A stretch of DNA of 64,000 bases from Anaerolineae bacterium (GTDB lineage Bacteria > Chloroflexota > Anaerolineae > 4572-78 > J111), in contig JAHDWA010000002.1 in the NCBI GenBank assembly GCA_023382535.1, forward strand, positions 434,001 to 498,000. The letters are read 5' to 3'. Shown here piece by piece: positions 42,999 through 51,992 of this stretch. Each line of letters starts with the position of its first letter. Position 1 is the stretch's first letter. The notes under the pieces were generated by a model that had not been told where the DNA came from, did not search any database, and worked only from the letters and a program-made list of their open reading frames with translations. A program made the position numbers and the translations under genes.

Positions 42999-44444
42999 AT
43001 GGACAGCGAACAAATAAGTCAGCCGCCTCCGGCAACTCGGGGAGCCAGCCCCGTTGAAACGACCCGGTTAGAGGCCAAATGGTGGATTTTGTTAGCCATC
43101 GGCGTTGGCAGTTTTATGACTGCCCTCGATGGGAGCGTCGTCAACATTATCCTGCCGGTGGTCAGCCGTGCTTTTAACAGCGACGTGGCCACCGTCGAGT
43201 GGGTAGTGACGGTTTATTTGTTGGTGGTCAGCAGCTTGCTGCTCAGTTTTGGCCGCCTGGGCGATATGCGCGGCCACAAGTTGGTTTATATCTCTGGCTT
43301 TCTGGTTTTTGTGGTCAGTTCGGCGTTGTGCGGCCTGGCCTCTTCGATTGGATTCTTAATCGTCGCCCGGGCCTTGCAGGCGTTGGGCGGGGCGATGCTC
43401 CTGGCCAACTCGCCGGCCATCCTGACCAAGAACTTTCCACCCCAACAGCGCGGCCAGGTGCTCGGCCTGCAGGCCACCATGACCTATCTCGGCCTGACAG
43501 TCGGCCCCTCCTTGGGCGGCTGGTTGACCAGCGAGTACGGTTGGCGAGCCGTGTTCTACATCAACCTGCCGGTCGGACTGCTGGCGCTGCTGCTCAGCCT
43601 GTATTTTATCCCTCTTGATTCTGGCGCTGAGCGGGCAGAACGATTTGACTTGGCCGGGGCGATCACTTTTATGGCCGGACTGGTGGCCTTGCTGCTGGGA
43701 TTGAACCAAGGCCATGCCTGGGGCTGGAGTTCGCCGGCAATCTTGGGACTCCTGGCGGCGGCAGTTGTCCTGCTGGCCGTGTTCCTCTTCATCGAGCGGC
43801 GCGTAAGCAGCCCTATGCTCGATCTGACCTTGTTTCGCGTGCCGCTCTTTTCCGCTTCGACGGCCAGCGCCGTCTTTAACTACATCTGCCTCTTTACCGG
43901 CTTGTTTTTACTACCCTTTTACCTCATCCAGGCGCGCGGCCTGAGTCCGGCCCAGGCGGGCCTGATCCTTACCGCCCAGCCGATTATTATGGCCATTATG
44001 GCTCCGCTAAGCGGGACCCTGTCGGACCGGATGGGAGCGCGCTTGCTCAGTACACTTGGCATGGGCATCATGGCCTTGGGCTTGTTTCTCCTGGCCCAGG
44101 TCAACGCTACCTCACCCTTGAGTTATGTCGCCCTCTCTCTGGCGACGGTTGGCTTTGGGACCGGTGTGTTTATCTCTCCCAACACCAGCGCCTTACTGGG
44201 GGCGGCGCCGTTGCACCGGCGGGGCATTGCCTCAGGGATCATGGCGACAGCGCGCAACATGGGGATGGTTTTGGGGGTAGGGTTGGCCGGGGCCGTCTTT
44301 ACCACCGTTCAGGCTCAAGCTCATGCTGCCGGTTCGGCCACGGCGACTTACGAGGGCATCCGAGCCGGCTTCCTGGTGGCGGTTGGGGTGGCCCTGGTCG
44401 GCATGCTGACCTCGGCGGTTCGTGGTCCAAATATCAATGTCTAA
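42999..44444 (+). CDS. MFS drug/proton antiporter, DHA2 (14-TM) type
   Basis: 481 aa with about 14 membrane segments. Motifs FMTALDGSVVNIILPVV in TM1, LLLSFGRLGDMRGHKLVY (motif A), GPSLGGWLTSEYGWRAVFYINLPVG (motif C and following), typical of EmrB/QacA. Ends 4 bases inside the convergent gene at 44441. Confidence 0.9.
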   Translation: MDSEQISQPPPATRGASPVETTRLEAKWWILLAIGVGSFMTALDGSVVNIILPVVSRAFNSDVATVEWVVTVYLLVVSSLLLSFGRLGDMRGHKLVYISGFLVFVVSSALCGLASSIGFLIVARALQALGGAMLLANSPAILTKNFPPQQRGQVLGLQATMTYLGLTVGPSLGGWLTSEYGWRAVFYINLPVGLLALLLSLYFIPLDSGAERAERFDLAGAITFMAGLVALLLGLNQGHAWGWSSPAILGLLAAAVVLLAVFLFIERRVSSPMLDLTLFRVPLFSASTASAVFNYICLFTGLFLLPFYLIQARGLSPAQAGLILTAQPIIMAIMAPLSGTLSDRMGARLLSTLGMGIMALGLFLLAQVNATSPLSYVALSLATVGFGTGVFISPNTSALLGAAPLHRRGIASGIMATARNMGMVLGVGLAGAVFTTVQAQAHAAGSATATYEGIRAGFLVAVGVALVGMLTSAVRGPNINV

Positions 44445-45454
44445 TCAAATCCAGCCAGAGTAGCCTGCCAGCCTTCATCATGCTGGCCGGGGACAAAGGG
44501 GAAATAGTAGCTGACTCGATCCAATAAGCCGCTGTATTTGGCCTTAACCAGGCTGGGCAGCTTGGCCCAGCTTCCTGGCAGGACAAACTCGGTCAGCATC
44601 TCGTCGCTGATGAGGCGGGGCATCTCCTCCCAACGGCCCCGGGCAGCCAGAGCGCTTAACTCCTGGGCGGTGTCACCCCAGCCGTGGATATCGAAGACAA
44701 TTTTGTAGGCGGGCGTGCTGGCATAAAAAGCAATTTGCTGGCGAGCCTCGGCCTCGTAGCGGCGGGCCTGGGTCGGGTCGTCGGTGGGCACAACAAAAAT
44801 GCTCGTTGTCAGCTCGATGTCACCTCGCTGGCGGCCGCTCTGAGCCAGGCCGGCTTCGATATTGGGCAGCGTCACTTCACGGATCGTCCGGGCGGTGTGC
44901 AGTGGATGAACGTGAAAGCCCTCGCACAGTTCGCCGGCCAGTTGGCACATGCGCGGGTTGACCCCGGCGATGTAAATCGGCACGTGAGGGTAGTCGTGCG
45001 GGCCGGGGTCGAAAAACGGGGTCATCAGGGTCAGTTTGAAGAATTCACCCCGGAAGTTGAGCTTTGTGCCGTGCTGCCAGCAGTCCCAAAAAGCACGCAT
45101 GGCCATGATAACCTCACGCATTTTCTCAACCGGCTTCTCCCATTTAACCCCGATACGGCGCTCATTATGTCCTTTTACCTGCGTACCCAACCCCAGAATA
45201 AAGCGTCCCCGGGAGAAGCGGGCCAAATCCCAGGCCAGGTAGGCTAGCACCGCCGGACTGCGCGAAAAAGCCAGAGCGATGCCGGTCCCCAGCGAGAGCC
45301 GCTGGCTGTGTTCCGCCGCTAGCATCAGCGGCAAAAACGCGTCGTGGGCGGTTTCGGCCACCCAAATGCCGGCAAAGCCCATCCTTTCGGCGGCTTGGGT
45401 TAAGGCAGGCATATTGCTTAAATCACTCGTCAGGATAGACGTATCAAATTTCAT
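44441..45454 (-). CDS. LLM-class F420-dependent oxidoreductase
   Basis: 337 aa luciferase-like TIM barrel. Features: GFAGIWVAETAHDAFLPLMLAAEHS, LSLGTGIALAFSRSP, GRFILGLGTQVKGHNERRIGV, and IYIAGVNPRMCQLAGELCEGFHVHPL, as in TIGR03617-like F420 proteins. AAGGAG precedes the ATG. Cofactor F420 rather than FMN is inferred from family. Confidence 0.87.
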   Translation of the reverse strand: MKFDTSILTSDLSNMPALTQAAERMGFAGIWVAETAHDAFLPLMLAAEHSQRLSLGTGIALAFSRSPAVLAYLAWDLARFSRGRFILGLGTQVKGHNERRIGVKWEKPVEKMREVIMAMRAFWDCWQHGTKLNFRGEFFKLTLMTPFFDPGPHDYPHVPIYIAGVNPRMCQLAGELCEGFHVHPLHTARTIREVTLPNIEAGLAQSGRQRGDIELTTSIFVVPTDDPTQARRYEAEARQQIAFYASTPAYKIVFDIHGWGDTAQELSALAARGRWEEMPRLISDEMLTEFVLPGSWAKLPSLVKAKYSGLLDRVSYYFPFVPGQHDEGWQATLAGFD

Positions 45455-45675
45455 GGGCGCTCCTTTATTAGATCATTAGGCATTCAGTGTATCACCAAAT
45501 AAGATTTTGGGAAAGAGTCCTAAATTTAATCATTCTCAAATAAGTAGAAAGGGGATCCAAAATCTCCTGATGAAGTGGCCAGAGTCGGGAGACTTTGGGC
45601 TCTTTATTTAAAAGGTATGAGTCTCAAATTGACTCCTTTTAGCAGCCGTGTTACCTTTTACGCTCAGGAGAAACG

Positions 45676-46134
45676 ATGAGCCAATCCCTAACCCCTGACC
45701 TGCCCCCGGCCCTGCTGCAAATTTTGCGGCAGGGTTGTCCGGCCTTGCTGTTGACCGTTGGTACGGATGGTTTTCCGCATACGGCCTTTACCTGGACTGT
45801 CGCCCTGGATGCTGCTCACCTGCGTTTTGCCGCCGACCGTGGCAGCGTCACCTTGTCCAATCTGGAGCGAGAGACGCGGGCGGCCCTGCAAATCATCGGC
45901 CTGGATAAACTCATCTTTTTGGTTAAGGGCGCTGCCCGCCTGGTCAAGCCGCAAATTGAAGCGGCTCCTTTTAGCGTGGCAATGATGGATTTGGCCGTGT
46001 CAGAGGTCAAAGACCAGTCCTGGCCCGGCGTCAGCGTGCAGCCGTTGAGCTATGATTGGCCGCCGGAGCAGCGCGAGAGCATGCTGGCGATGGAACAAGC
46101 TGTTTATGCCGAGATGCGCACATGGCCGGGTTAA
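45676..46134 (+). CDS. Pyridoxamine 5'-phosphate oxidase-like flavin protein
   Basis: 152 aa split-barrel protein: CPALLLTVGTDGFPHTAFTWTVAL near the N-terminus, then LRFAADRGSVTLSNLERE. The family binds FMN or F420. Its last 13 bases overlap the next gene, which has a riboflavin-kinase domain, suggesting a link to flavin supply. AGGAGAAACG precedes the ATG. Confidence 0.78.
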   Translation: MSQSLTPDLPPALLQILRQGCPALLLTVGTDGFPHTAFTWTVALDAAHLRFAADRGSVTLSNLERETRAALQIIGLDKLIFLVKGAARLVKPQIEAAPFSVAMMDLAVSEVKDQSWPGVSVQPLSYDWPPEQRESMLAMEQAVYAEMRTWPG

Positions 46135-47177
46135 CACTGACCGGGCAGGTTGTCACCGGTCTGGGGCAGGGTGCTTCGTTTACCCAGCTTGATTGGGTCC
46201 GCTCGCAGTTTGTGACCAAGCTGGGCCTTGACCCTCACCCCGGCACCCTCAATCTACACCTCCGTCACCCTGGCGACTTAACCCAATGGGTCGGCTTAAA
46301 AGGTCAGGCGGGCTGTCCAATCGTTCCGCCGGACCCGGCCTGGTGCGAGGCCCGCGGCTACCCCGTCCGTATTGCCGGGCGACTACCTGGGGCAATCATT
46401 CTGCCCGATGTGCCCGGTTACCCCCAGGCCCAAATCGAGGTCATTGCCGCGCTGCCGGTTCGCCAGGAGCTGGGTCTGACCGACGGCGACAGTCTGTCCC
46501 TTGCCATCAACCAACCGCTGTCCGTGCAGGCCGTCATCTTTGATGTGGACGGCACCTTGGTAGATACAGTAGATGCCTACCATATCGTCGCCGAGCTGGC
46601 TGCTGCTCCTCATGGACTGCACATCAGCCGCGAGACGGTTCGCTACGCCCTGAACAACAACCATCCCACCTTTTGGGAATTGGTCACTCCCCTTGAACAT
46701 CCCTATCGCCTGGAATTGATGGAGGCGCTGAAACGAGAAGCAATGCGGCGCTGGCCGGAAGTGCTTCGGCAGCATGGCCGGATCATGCCCGGTTTGCGCC
46801 AGACCCTGGAAAAACTGAAAGGCCGGGGCTTGCGCCTGGCCATTATGACCGGCTCGCAGAGCGGCTCGTTCCAGCCGCTGCGGGAAGAGGGGTTGCTGGA
46901 CTTTTTTGAGATCGTTGTTACCGGGGTAGATGTGACTCGCTCCAAACCCGACCCGGAAGGGCTGCTCAAGTGTGCGGCAGCGTTGGGGATTGCGCCAGGC
47001 CAGGCCGTTTATGTGGGCGATACCCCCACCGATGTACAGGCCAGCCGGGCTGCCGGCATGGCGGCGGTGAGTGTCCTCTCCGGTGCAGGCGACTCGGCCT
47101 TGCTGTCTGCAGCCGGCCCTGATTGGCTCATCCATTCTCACACGCGGCTCTCGGAGGTTATTTTCAATCCGGCGTGA
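46122..47177 (+). CDS. Fusion: CTP-dependent riboflavin kinase-like (DUF120) + HAD phosphatase
   Basis: 351 aa from ATG at 46122, overlapping the upstream gene by 13 bases. Residues 1-125 match archaeal-type RibK: LTGQVVTGLGQGASFTQLDWV, GLDPHPGTLNLHL, then IEVIAALPVRQELGLTDGD. Residues 135-350 are a HAD hydrolase: FDVDGTLVDTVDAY, MTGSQSG, SKPDPEGLLKCAAALG, VGDTPTDVQASRAAGM. The HAD part resembles phosphoglycolate or beta-phosphoglucomutase-like phosphatases. A kinase and a phosphatase in one chain might make and remove FMN, or supply riboflavin from a phosphorylated precursor. Confidence 0.8.
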   Translation: MAGLTLTGQVVTGLGQGASFTQLDWVRSQFVTKLGLDPHPGTLNLHLRHPGDLTQWVGLKGQAGCPIVPPDPAWCEARGYPVRIAGRLPGAIILPDVPGYPQAQIEVIAALPVRQELGLTDGDSLSLAINQPLSVQAVIFDVDGTLVDTVDAYHIVAELAAAPHGLHISRETVRYALNNNHPTFWELVTPLEHPYRLELMEALKREAMRRWPEVLRQHGRIMPGLRQTLEKLKGRGLRLAIMTGSQSGSFQPLREEGLLDFFEIVVTGVDVTRSKPDPEGLLKCAAALGIAPGQAVYVGDTPTDVQASRAAGMAAVSVLSGAGDSALLSAAGPDWLIHSHTRLSEVIFNPA

Positions 47178-47301
47178 TGCTTCATCCAAAAATCCCTAAA
47201 AAGGATAGCACCTCTTATCTTCCAGGGGAACCTCTGCTGGCATTGTGGTGTATATAAGGGTGGAAAGACCTTTAAAATCACGCCGATAGCGGAGGACCAA
47301 G

Positions 47302-48738
47302 ATGAAAGTTACGGCCTTTTTATGGTTTTTACTCCTTTTAAGCGCCGGCACTGTGTCGGGGGTAAACGCAGGAAGCCAAATTTTAGCGGCGGCAACACCT
47401 CGACCCCCTACTCCTGCTGTCACGCCCGCCGCGGGCGTGCTGCTCACTCTTTGGAACGACCGGCAGCAGCGTCACGAAATCCACCTGTTTGATCCGGCAA
47501 CGGGCCGGGATATTCCCAGCCGCACCCTGAGCACCATCAGCGACAATTCCTTGTACAATTTGCCGGCGGCCATCTCAAGCGATGGTCAACGTCTGGCAGT
47601 GGTTGGCTCGCGCGGGCAGAGCTGCGAACCTTTCGCCGGGGGAAGCAGTTGCCGGCCCAGCGCCGATGAGTTAGTTTTGGTCAACTTGCCGGACTGGCGC
47701 AAGCTCAAGGCCGCGTTACCGGGACGTGGCTGGATCGGGCCGCTTGCCTTTAGCCCTCAGAACAGCACGCTTGCCCTTAGTTATGAACTGGAAAGAAACA
47801 GCACGCTCATGCTGTTCGACACCAGCACCGGCCAGCTTATCGGCCAGCGCCTTTTGGAATTTCGCCCCTCTCTCATCGGCTATGCCCTGGATGGCCTGAG
47901 CCTGGTGATCTACGGAGCGCCCCTGGGAGCGGATCCGGGAATAGCCAAACCAGGGTCGCCCCGCCTGCTGCTGGTGGATGCTGCTACCCTGGAAGTGCAG
48001 TGGAAGCAGCCGCTTGAAGGCATTTTGGGCGGCAGTTGGTGTGAAGAAAGATGTGCGGCTCCCTACGAAGAGCGCCTCTTTGCTTACTGGTCGCCGGCAG
48101 TGGTCCTCTCCCACGATGGCCGCCAGCTTTATCTTGTCCATGCCGATGAGGAAAAATTGACGGCGGTTGACCTGGCAGCGCGGGCAGTACGCAGCGTCGA
48201 AATGCAGGCCGCCCGGCCGTGGTTTGAGGATCTTCTGGCTTTGACAGCAGGAGTGGCCCGGGCCAAAGGGGCGGGGATAGGAGCTTTCAAAACGGCGGTC
48301 CTCTCCACGGATGGAACCCGGCTCTTTGTGCTGGGGCAGACAATGGAGGCTGCCCCCACCCCTGAGGGTCACTGGCAGAGCAGCCAAACCTCCCTCGGCC
48401 TCCAGGTCATCGAAGTTGAGAGCGGCCGCAAAGTAGCCAGCCTGGACACGCCGGCCAGTGGGATCAGGCTTACCCCGGATGGGACCTCCTTGCTGCTTGA
48501 TGGCTGGGGAGAGCAGGACCCGTGGATAGAAGTGCTCGACGCGGCCACGCTGGAGAAAGTTACCCGCTTGACGGGTTGGGAGGTTGTGTTCAGCCGGCAA
48601 ACGGATGGCCAGCCAATCCCCCTGGCCCGGCAGCCCGGCCAAGCGACGACCGGATTGGCAGTGCTTGACCCTCGCTCTTTCAACGTCATTAGGAGTTGGT
48701 CGGTTGAGGGCCATGCTTCCTGGATAGCGCTGCCTTGA
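47302..48738 (+). CDS. Secreted WD40/YVTN-like beta-propeller protein
   Basis: 478 aa. Signal peptide MKVTAFLWFLLLLSAGTVSGVNA. Repeated blades end in hydrophobic strands: HEIHLFDPATGRDI, TLMLFDTSTGQLIG, RLLLVDAATLEVQW, LQVIEVESGRKVA, WIEVLDAATLEKV and LAVLDPRSFNVI. Four Cys (SCEPFAGGSSC, WCEERC) likely form disulfides. No enzyme motif. GGAGGACC precedes the ATG. Confidence 0.75.
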   Translation: MKVTAFLWFLLLLSAGTVSGVNAGSQILAAATPRPPTPAVTPAAGVLLTLWNDRQQRHEIHLFDPATGRDIPSRTLSTISDNSLYNLPAAISSDGQRLAVVGSRGQSCEPFAGGSSCRPSADELVLVNLPDWRKLKAALPGRGWIGPLAFSPQNSTLALSYELERNSTLMLFDTSTGQLIGQRLLEFRPSLIGYALDGLSLVIYGAPLGADPGIAKPGSPRLLLVDAATLEVQWKQPLEGILGGSWCEERCAAPYEERLFAYWSPAVVLSHDGRQLYLVHADEEKLTAVDLAARAVRSVEMQAARPWFEDLLALTAGVARAKGAGIGAFKTAVLSTDGTRLFVLGQTMEAAPTPEGHWQSSQTSLGLQVIEVESGRKVASLDTPASGIRLTPDGTSLLLDGWGEQDPWIEVLDAATLEKVTRLTGWEVVFSRQTDGQPIPLARQPGQATTGLAVLDPRSFNVIRSWSVEGHASWIALP

Positions 48739-48742
48739 AGAC

Positions 48743-49522
48743 TCAGCCGGTCCCCCCCAACTTTTCAGAAATTTCTTGCGCCGCTGCAACCAGCCAGGAG
48801 GTAAACTCAGTAAGCTTGGTGGGGGTAAGCTGCGAGCTAAAGCCGACCAGGGTCATGACCGCGGCCACCTCGCGCTCGCCGGAAGCTGCCGTGGCGAAAA
48901 TGGGTACGGCAATCGCGCCAACGCCGCGCAGGTACTCCTCGGTGTCGTCAACGGCATAGCCCTGCGCTCTCACGTTAGCCAGAACTGCCCGGTACTGATT
49001 AGGGTCGGTGATGGAGGTGGGGGTAAAGGCTTTGAGACCGGGGTCAATCAAGAGCTGGTCAATGGTTTCGGGTGGCAGATAGGCCAAAAAAGCCCGGCCA
49101 AACGCGCCAGCGCAAAAAGGAATTTTCATGCCAATGGGGGCCGCCACCCGCACGTCGGCCAGGGGTTCCTCTTTATCCACAATGGTAATGGCCTTACCGT
49201 CGAAAACGCCCAGTAAAAAGGTGGCGTTGGCTTGTTCCATCAGGCGGCGCAGATGAGGCCGGGCCACCTCGCGCACGTCGAGCTGGCTGCGAACCAGGCT
49301 GCCCAACTCCGATAAGGCTGGCCCCAGCCGGTAGCCGCGGGTAACAGCATTTTGTTCCAAAAACTTGTGTTGGGTTAAGGTGTTGAGGATATTGTGGACA
49401 GTGCTCTTGTTGAGGCGTAGTAGGCGGCTGATTTCCGATACTCCATATTCTTTTTTGTCGCTATTTTTGAAGAGATAGAGCACGCGAATTGCCCGATCAA
49501 TGGCTGGTACTGGCGCAGACAT
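48743..49522 (-). CDS. IclR-family transcriptional regulator
   Basis: 259 aa from ATG at 49522 (GGGGGAAATT upstream). N-terminal winged helix (AIDRAIRVLYLFKNS ... GVSEISRLLRLNKSTVHNILNTL), then the IclR effector domain from about 80 (VREVARPHLRRLMEQANATFLLGV ... PFCAGAFGRAFLAYLP ... GYAVDDTEEYLRGVGAIAVPIF). An operator pair overlaps its own start site. Target genes beyond itself cannot be told; no catabolic gene is next to it. Confidence 0.9.
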   Translation of the reverse strand: MSAPVPAIDRAIRVLYLFKNSDKKEYGVSEISRLLRLNKSTVHNILNTLTQHKFLEQNAVTRGYRLGPALSELGSLVRSQLDVREVARPHLRRLMEQANATFLLGVFDGKAITIVDKEEPLADVRVAAPIGMKIPFCAGAFGRAFLAYLPPETIDQLLIDPGLKAFTPTSITDPNQYRAVLANVRAQGYAVDDTEEYLRGVGAIAVPIFATAASGEREVAAVMTLVGFSSQLTPTKLTEFTSWLVAAAQEISEKLGGTG

Positions 49523-49546
49523 AATTTCCCCCAGCAGAATAGGACT

Positions 49547-49599
49547 GTTCTTTATCAAGAACGGAGTTCTATTATAGGGGACGGAATTAAAATTGTCCA
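49547..49599 (-). promoter_or_regulatory. IclR promoter with overlapping double operator
   Basis: Minus-strand promoter TGGACA (49594-49599), 17-base spacer, perfect TATAAT (49571-49576). Directly downstream lie two perfect palindromes sharing five bases: GTTCTTTATCAAGAAC (49547-49562) and AGAACGGAGTTCT (49558-49570). They cover the predicted start, so binding would block transcription: autorepression. Confidence 0.8.
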
Positions 49600-49606
49600 G
49601 TAAAGC

Positions 49607-50350
49607 CTAGACGATTCTAATGACAATCAGTGAAATATTGTCTTTGCCGCCGGCGGTATTGGCTGCCTCGACCAGCGTTTCCACGGCCTGGGCTGGGGTA
49701 GTTGGAGGGGCTTGTAAGGCAGCCAGCAGTGGCTCGTCGCCAACCATTTTCCAGAGACCGTCACTGCATAACAACAGCCAATCTCCGGGTGTCAAAGTGA
49801 CCTCGTCGAAAGCCGGCTCCAGTGGCGATTCATGGCCGACGGCTTTGGTCAGGATATGACCCAGGGGATGGTGCTGGGCCTGTTCCTCGGTTATCAGGCC
49901 TTTGGCCACCAGCTCAGCGACCCAGGAGTCGTCGGTCGTCAGGCGGGTCAGGCTTGAATTGCGCACCAGGTAGGCGCGAGCGTCGCCGGCATGGCAAATG
50001 TAGACTCGGGGGAGTTGGACCAGGACCAGCACAATGGCTGCGCCCATCCGGCGATCCTGTTTCGCTTCCAGAGCGGCCGTCATGACCGTTTCATTGGCCG
50101 CTTCAAGAGCGCCAATGACCAAATCTTTCGCTGCGGTTGTGGAGAGAGGCCCGGCCTCGGCCTCCAGCCGGGTGGCAATAAATTGTCCGGCAGTGGTAGC
50201 GGCCAGTTGGCTGGCCAGTTCACCGGCCTCTTGTCCGCCCATACCATCGGCGACAATATAAATGCCGGCTGCTTCATTCAACCACAAGTAATCCTGATTA
50301 TGCTTGGCGGTGCGCCCCGCGTCAGTTTTAGATGCAGCAATTGTGGTCAT
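49607..50350 (-). CDS. PP2C-type protein serine/threonine phosphatase
   Basis: 247 aa. Metal-binding Asp in KHNQDYL and IVADGMGGQEAG, later LLCSDGLW and GKDNISLIVI. Full-length single-domain PP2C (PrpC/PstP-like). No Ser/Thr kinase is adjacent, which is unusual as they are often paired. GGGAG precedes the ATG. Confidence 0.92.
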   Translation of the reverse strand: MTTIAASKTDAGRTAKHNQDYLWLNEAAGIYIVADGMGGQEAGELASQLAATTAGQFIATRLEAEAGPLSTTAAKDLVIGALEAANETVMTAALEAKQDRRMGAAIVLVLVQLPRVYICHAGDARAYLVRNSSLTRLTTDDSWVAELVAKGLITEEQAQHHPLGHILTKAVGHESPLEPAFDEVTLTPGDWLLLCSDGLWKMVGDEPLLAALQAPPTTPAQAVETLVEAANTAGGKDNISLIVIRIV

Positions 50351-50512
50351 ACTTGGCTCCCGGTTTCAGCGTGTTCTCGCCTGTAATCCAAAAAGAAAAG
50401 TGGTAACTAGTCAGCCTACCAGGTGACTGGTACTTCAATCCGGAAATGATGCCTATTTTGCTTCAGTCACCTGAGTGGTAAGTGGTTAGATAACCCGGCT
50501 TATTTTCCCAAA

Positions 50513-50541
50513 AGTATAACATTGATGACCGGCCCTGACAA
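50513..50541 (-). promoter_or_regulatory. Putative promoter of the PP2C gene
   Basis: TTGTCA (50536-50541), 17-base spacer, TATACT (50513-50518) on the minus strand. It leaves a leader of about 155 bases that contains GTGACTGGTA-type repeat words. Confidence 0.55.
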
Positions 50542-50565
50542 TGGTCTTAAAGTAGCAGTCTGCTC

Positions 50566-51387
50566 CTACCGCCCGCCATCCACCTTGAGCAGATGGCCGG
50601 TAACATAATTAGCCAGGGGTGAGCAGAGGAACAGGATAGGGCCGGCGGCCTCTTCCGGCGTTCCTGGCCGGCCCAGGGCAATGATCTGCTTGCGGGCCTC
50701 CAGGCCGCTTTGAGGAATACCCAGGGCTACTTTCTCGCCGGCCACCTCGATGGCCTCACCCTGGGCCTTGTCAGCCGTCAATCGCGTCTCGATCCAGCCG
50801 AAAGAGACGGCGTTAGCCTGAATGTTGAAACGGCCCCATTCGCGGGCAATCACGCGAGTCAACCCAACCACCCCGGCCTTGGCGGCCGCATAGTTGGCCT
50901 GGCCGATGTTGCCATAAAAGGCGGAGATCGAGCTGATGTTTACGATTTTGCGTGGTTGGGCCTGGCCGGCGGCTGCTATTTCGGTCTTGGCCTGTTCGCG
51001 CATGACGTTGGCCGCGGCGCGGGCCATACGAAAGGGAGCGGTCAGGTGAACGCCGATAATGATCTCCCACTGCTTGTCGGTCATGGTGTGGAGCATGCTG
51101 TCCCAGGTAAAGCCGGCATTGTTAACCAGAATATCCAGCCCGCCGTAAGTTTCCGCCGCTTTTTGGACAACAGCCGCCGGAAAATCCGGCTGTGTCACAT
51201 CGCCGCAAAAAGTGATGGCCTCGCCGCCGGCAGCACGAATGGCTGCTGCCATTTCACTAGCCGGAGCCTCATCCAGGTCGCTGACGACGAGACGGGCGCC
51301 GTGCTGGGCCAGCAGTTTGGCCGTCGCCGCGCCAATCCCGCGCCCGCTGCCGGTGACAATAGCCACTTTGCCGTCAATTAAACCCAT
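50566..51387 (-). CDS. Short-chain dehydrogenase, FabG-like
   Basis: 273 aa. TGSGRGIGAATAKLL near residue 12, Asp in VVSDLDEAP, NNAG near 89, Ser in NISSISAFYG and Tyr/Lys in ANYAAAKAGV. About 25 residues longer than FabG due to inserts around 130 and 215. Lies behind the MaoC pair, so it probably reduces or oxidises a 3-hydroxyacyl-CoA. GGGAGG precedes the ATG. Confidence 0.87.
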   Translation of the reverse strand: MGLIDGKVAIVTGSGRGIGAATAKLLAQHGARLVVSDLDEAPASEMAAAIRAAGGEAITFCGDVTQPDFPAAVVQKAAETYGGLDILVNNAGFTWDSMLHTMTDKQWEIIIGVHLTAPFRMARAAANVMREQAKTEIAAAGQAQPRKIVNISSISAFYGNIGQANYAAAKAGVVGLTRVIAREWGRFNIQANAVSFGWIETRLTADKAQGEAIEVAGEKVALGIPQSGLEARKQIIALGRPGTPEEAAGPILFLCSPLANYVTGHLLKVDGGR

Positions 51388-51437
51388 TGTCTAGCCTCCC
51401 TCTCAGTTGGCATTTATAACACGGTGTGTAATAAGGA

Positions 51438-51530
51438 CGCAGACGACGCAGATTCAACTGATTTTCGCAGATTTTAGGTTTAGTTATTTACTTGCGAAAA
51501 TCAGTGGCTATCAGCGACGATCAGTGTTCC
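51438..51530. repeat. Iterated-word repeat (AACTGATTTTCGCAG family)
   Basis: GCAGATTCAACTGATTTTCGC pairs with GCGAAAATCAGTGGCTATCAG across an AT-rich spacer. Lies between the SDR and MaoC genes. Confidence 0.6.
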
Positions 51531-51551
51531 ACCCAACCCCCAGCCTTCCAT

Positions 51552-51992
51552 TCATTTGCCTTTCACCGGCAGGGCCGCGACAAAGCTGCCCTGCACTTTG
51601 GGCTGGCCGTCTTGATCCGCGGCCACCACCTCGCAGCGGATGCGGTGCTCGCCGTTGACGATCAGCTTTTCGACCACTGTGCCGGTCACGGTGATAATTT
51701 GCCCCGGTCTGGTCATACCGGTAAAGCGCACCCCAAACTGGCGCAAGGGCGCGACGCCGATCCAGGCGGTAATGGCCCGTCCCACCAGCCCCATGACCAG
51801 CATCCCATGAGCAATGACGCCGCCCAGCCCGGCTGCTTCGGCCAGGTGAGGAACGGTGTGAATCGGATTAAAATCGCCGGAAGCGCCGGCATAGCGCACC
51901 AGTTGTGTTTCGGTAATCGGAGCGGTGGTCAGGCTGGGGATGCTGTCGCCAACGTTCACATTATCGAAATAAACCTTCACGGGCTGCCTCAA
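51552..51992 (-). CDS. MaoC-like (R)-hydratase subunit
   Basis: 146 aa hot-dog fold. Hydratase-2 motif with catalytic Asp and His: GASGDFNPIHTVPHLAEAAGLGG, then IAHGMLVMGLVG. Its ATG overlaps the stop of the upstream partner (ATGA). The pair resembles HadAB-like heterodimers hydrating trans-2-enoyl thioesters. Confidence 0.87.
   Translation of the reverse strand: MRQPVKVYFDNVNVGDSIPSLTTAPITETQLVRYAGASGDFNPIHTVPHLAEAAGLGGVIAHGMLVMGLVGRAITAWIGVAPLRQFGVRFTGMTRPGQIITVTGTVVEKLIVNGEHRIRCEVVAADQDGQPKVQGSFVAALPVKGK

Noticed and set aside
44441..44444. Four-base overlap of convergent genes as a regulatory feature
   Set aside because: Common between convergent genes in compact genomes; no further signal.
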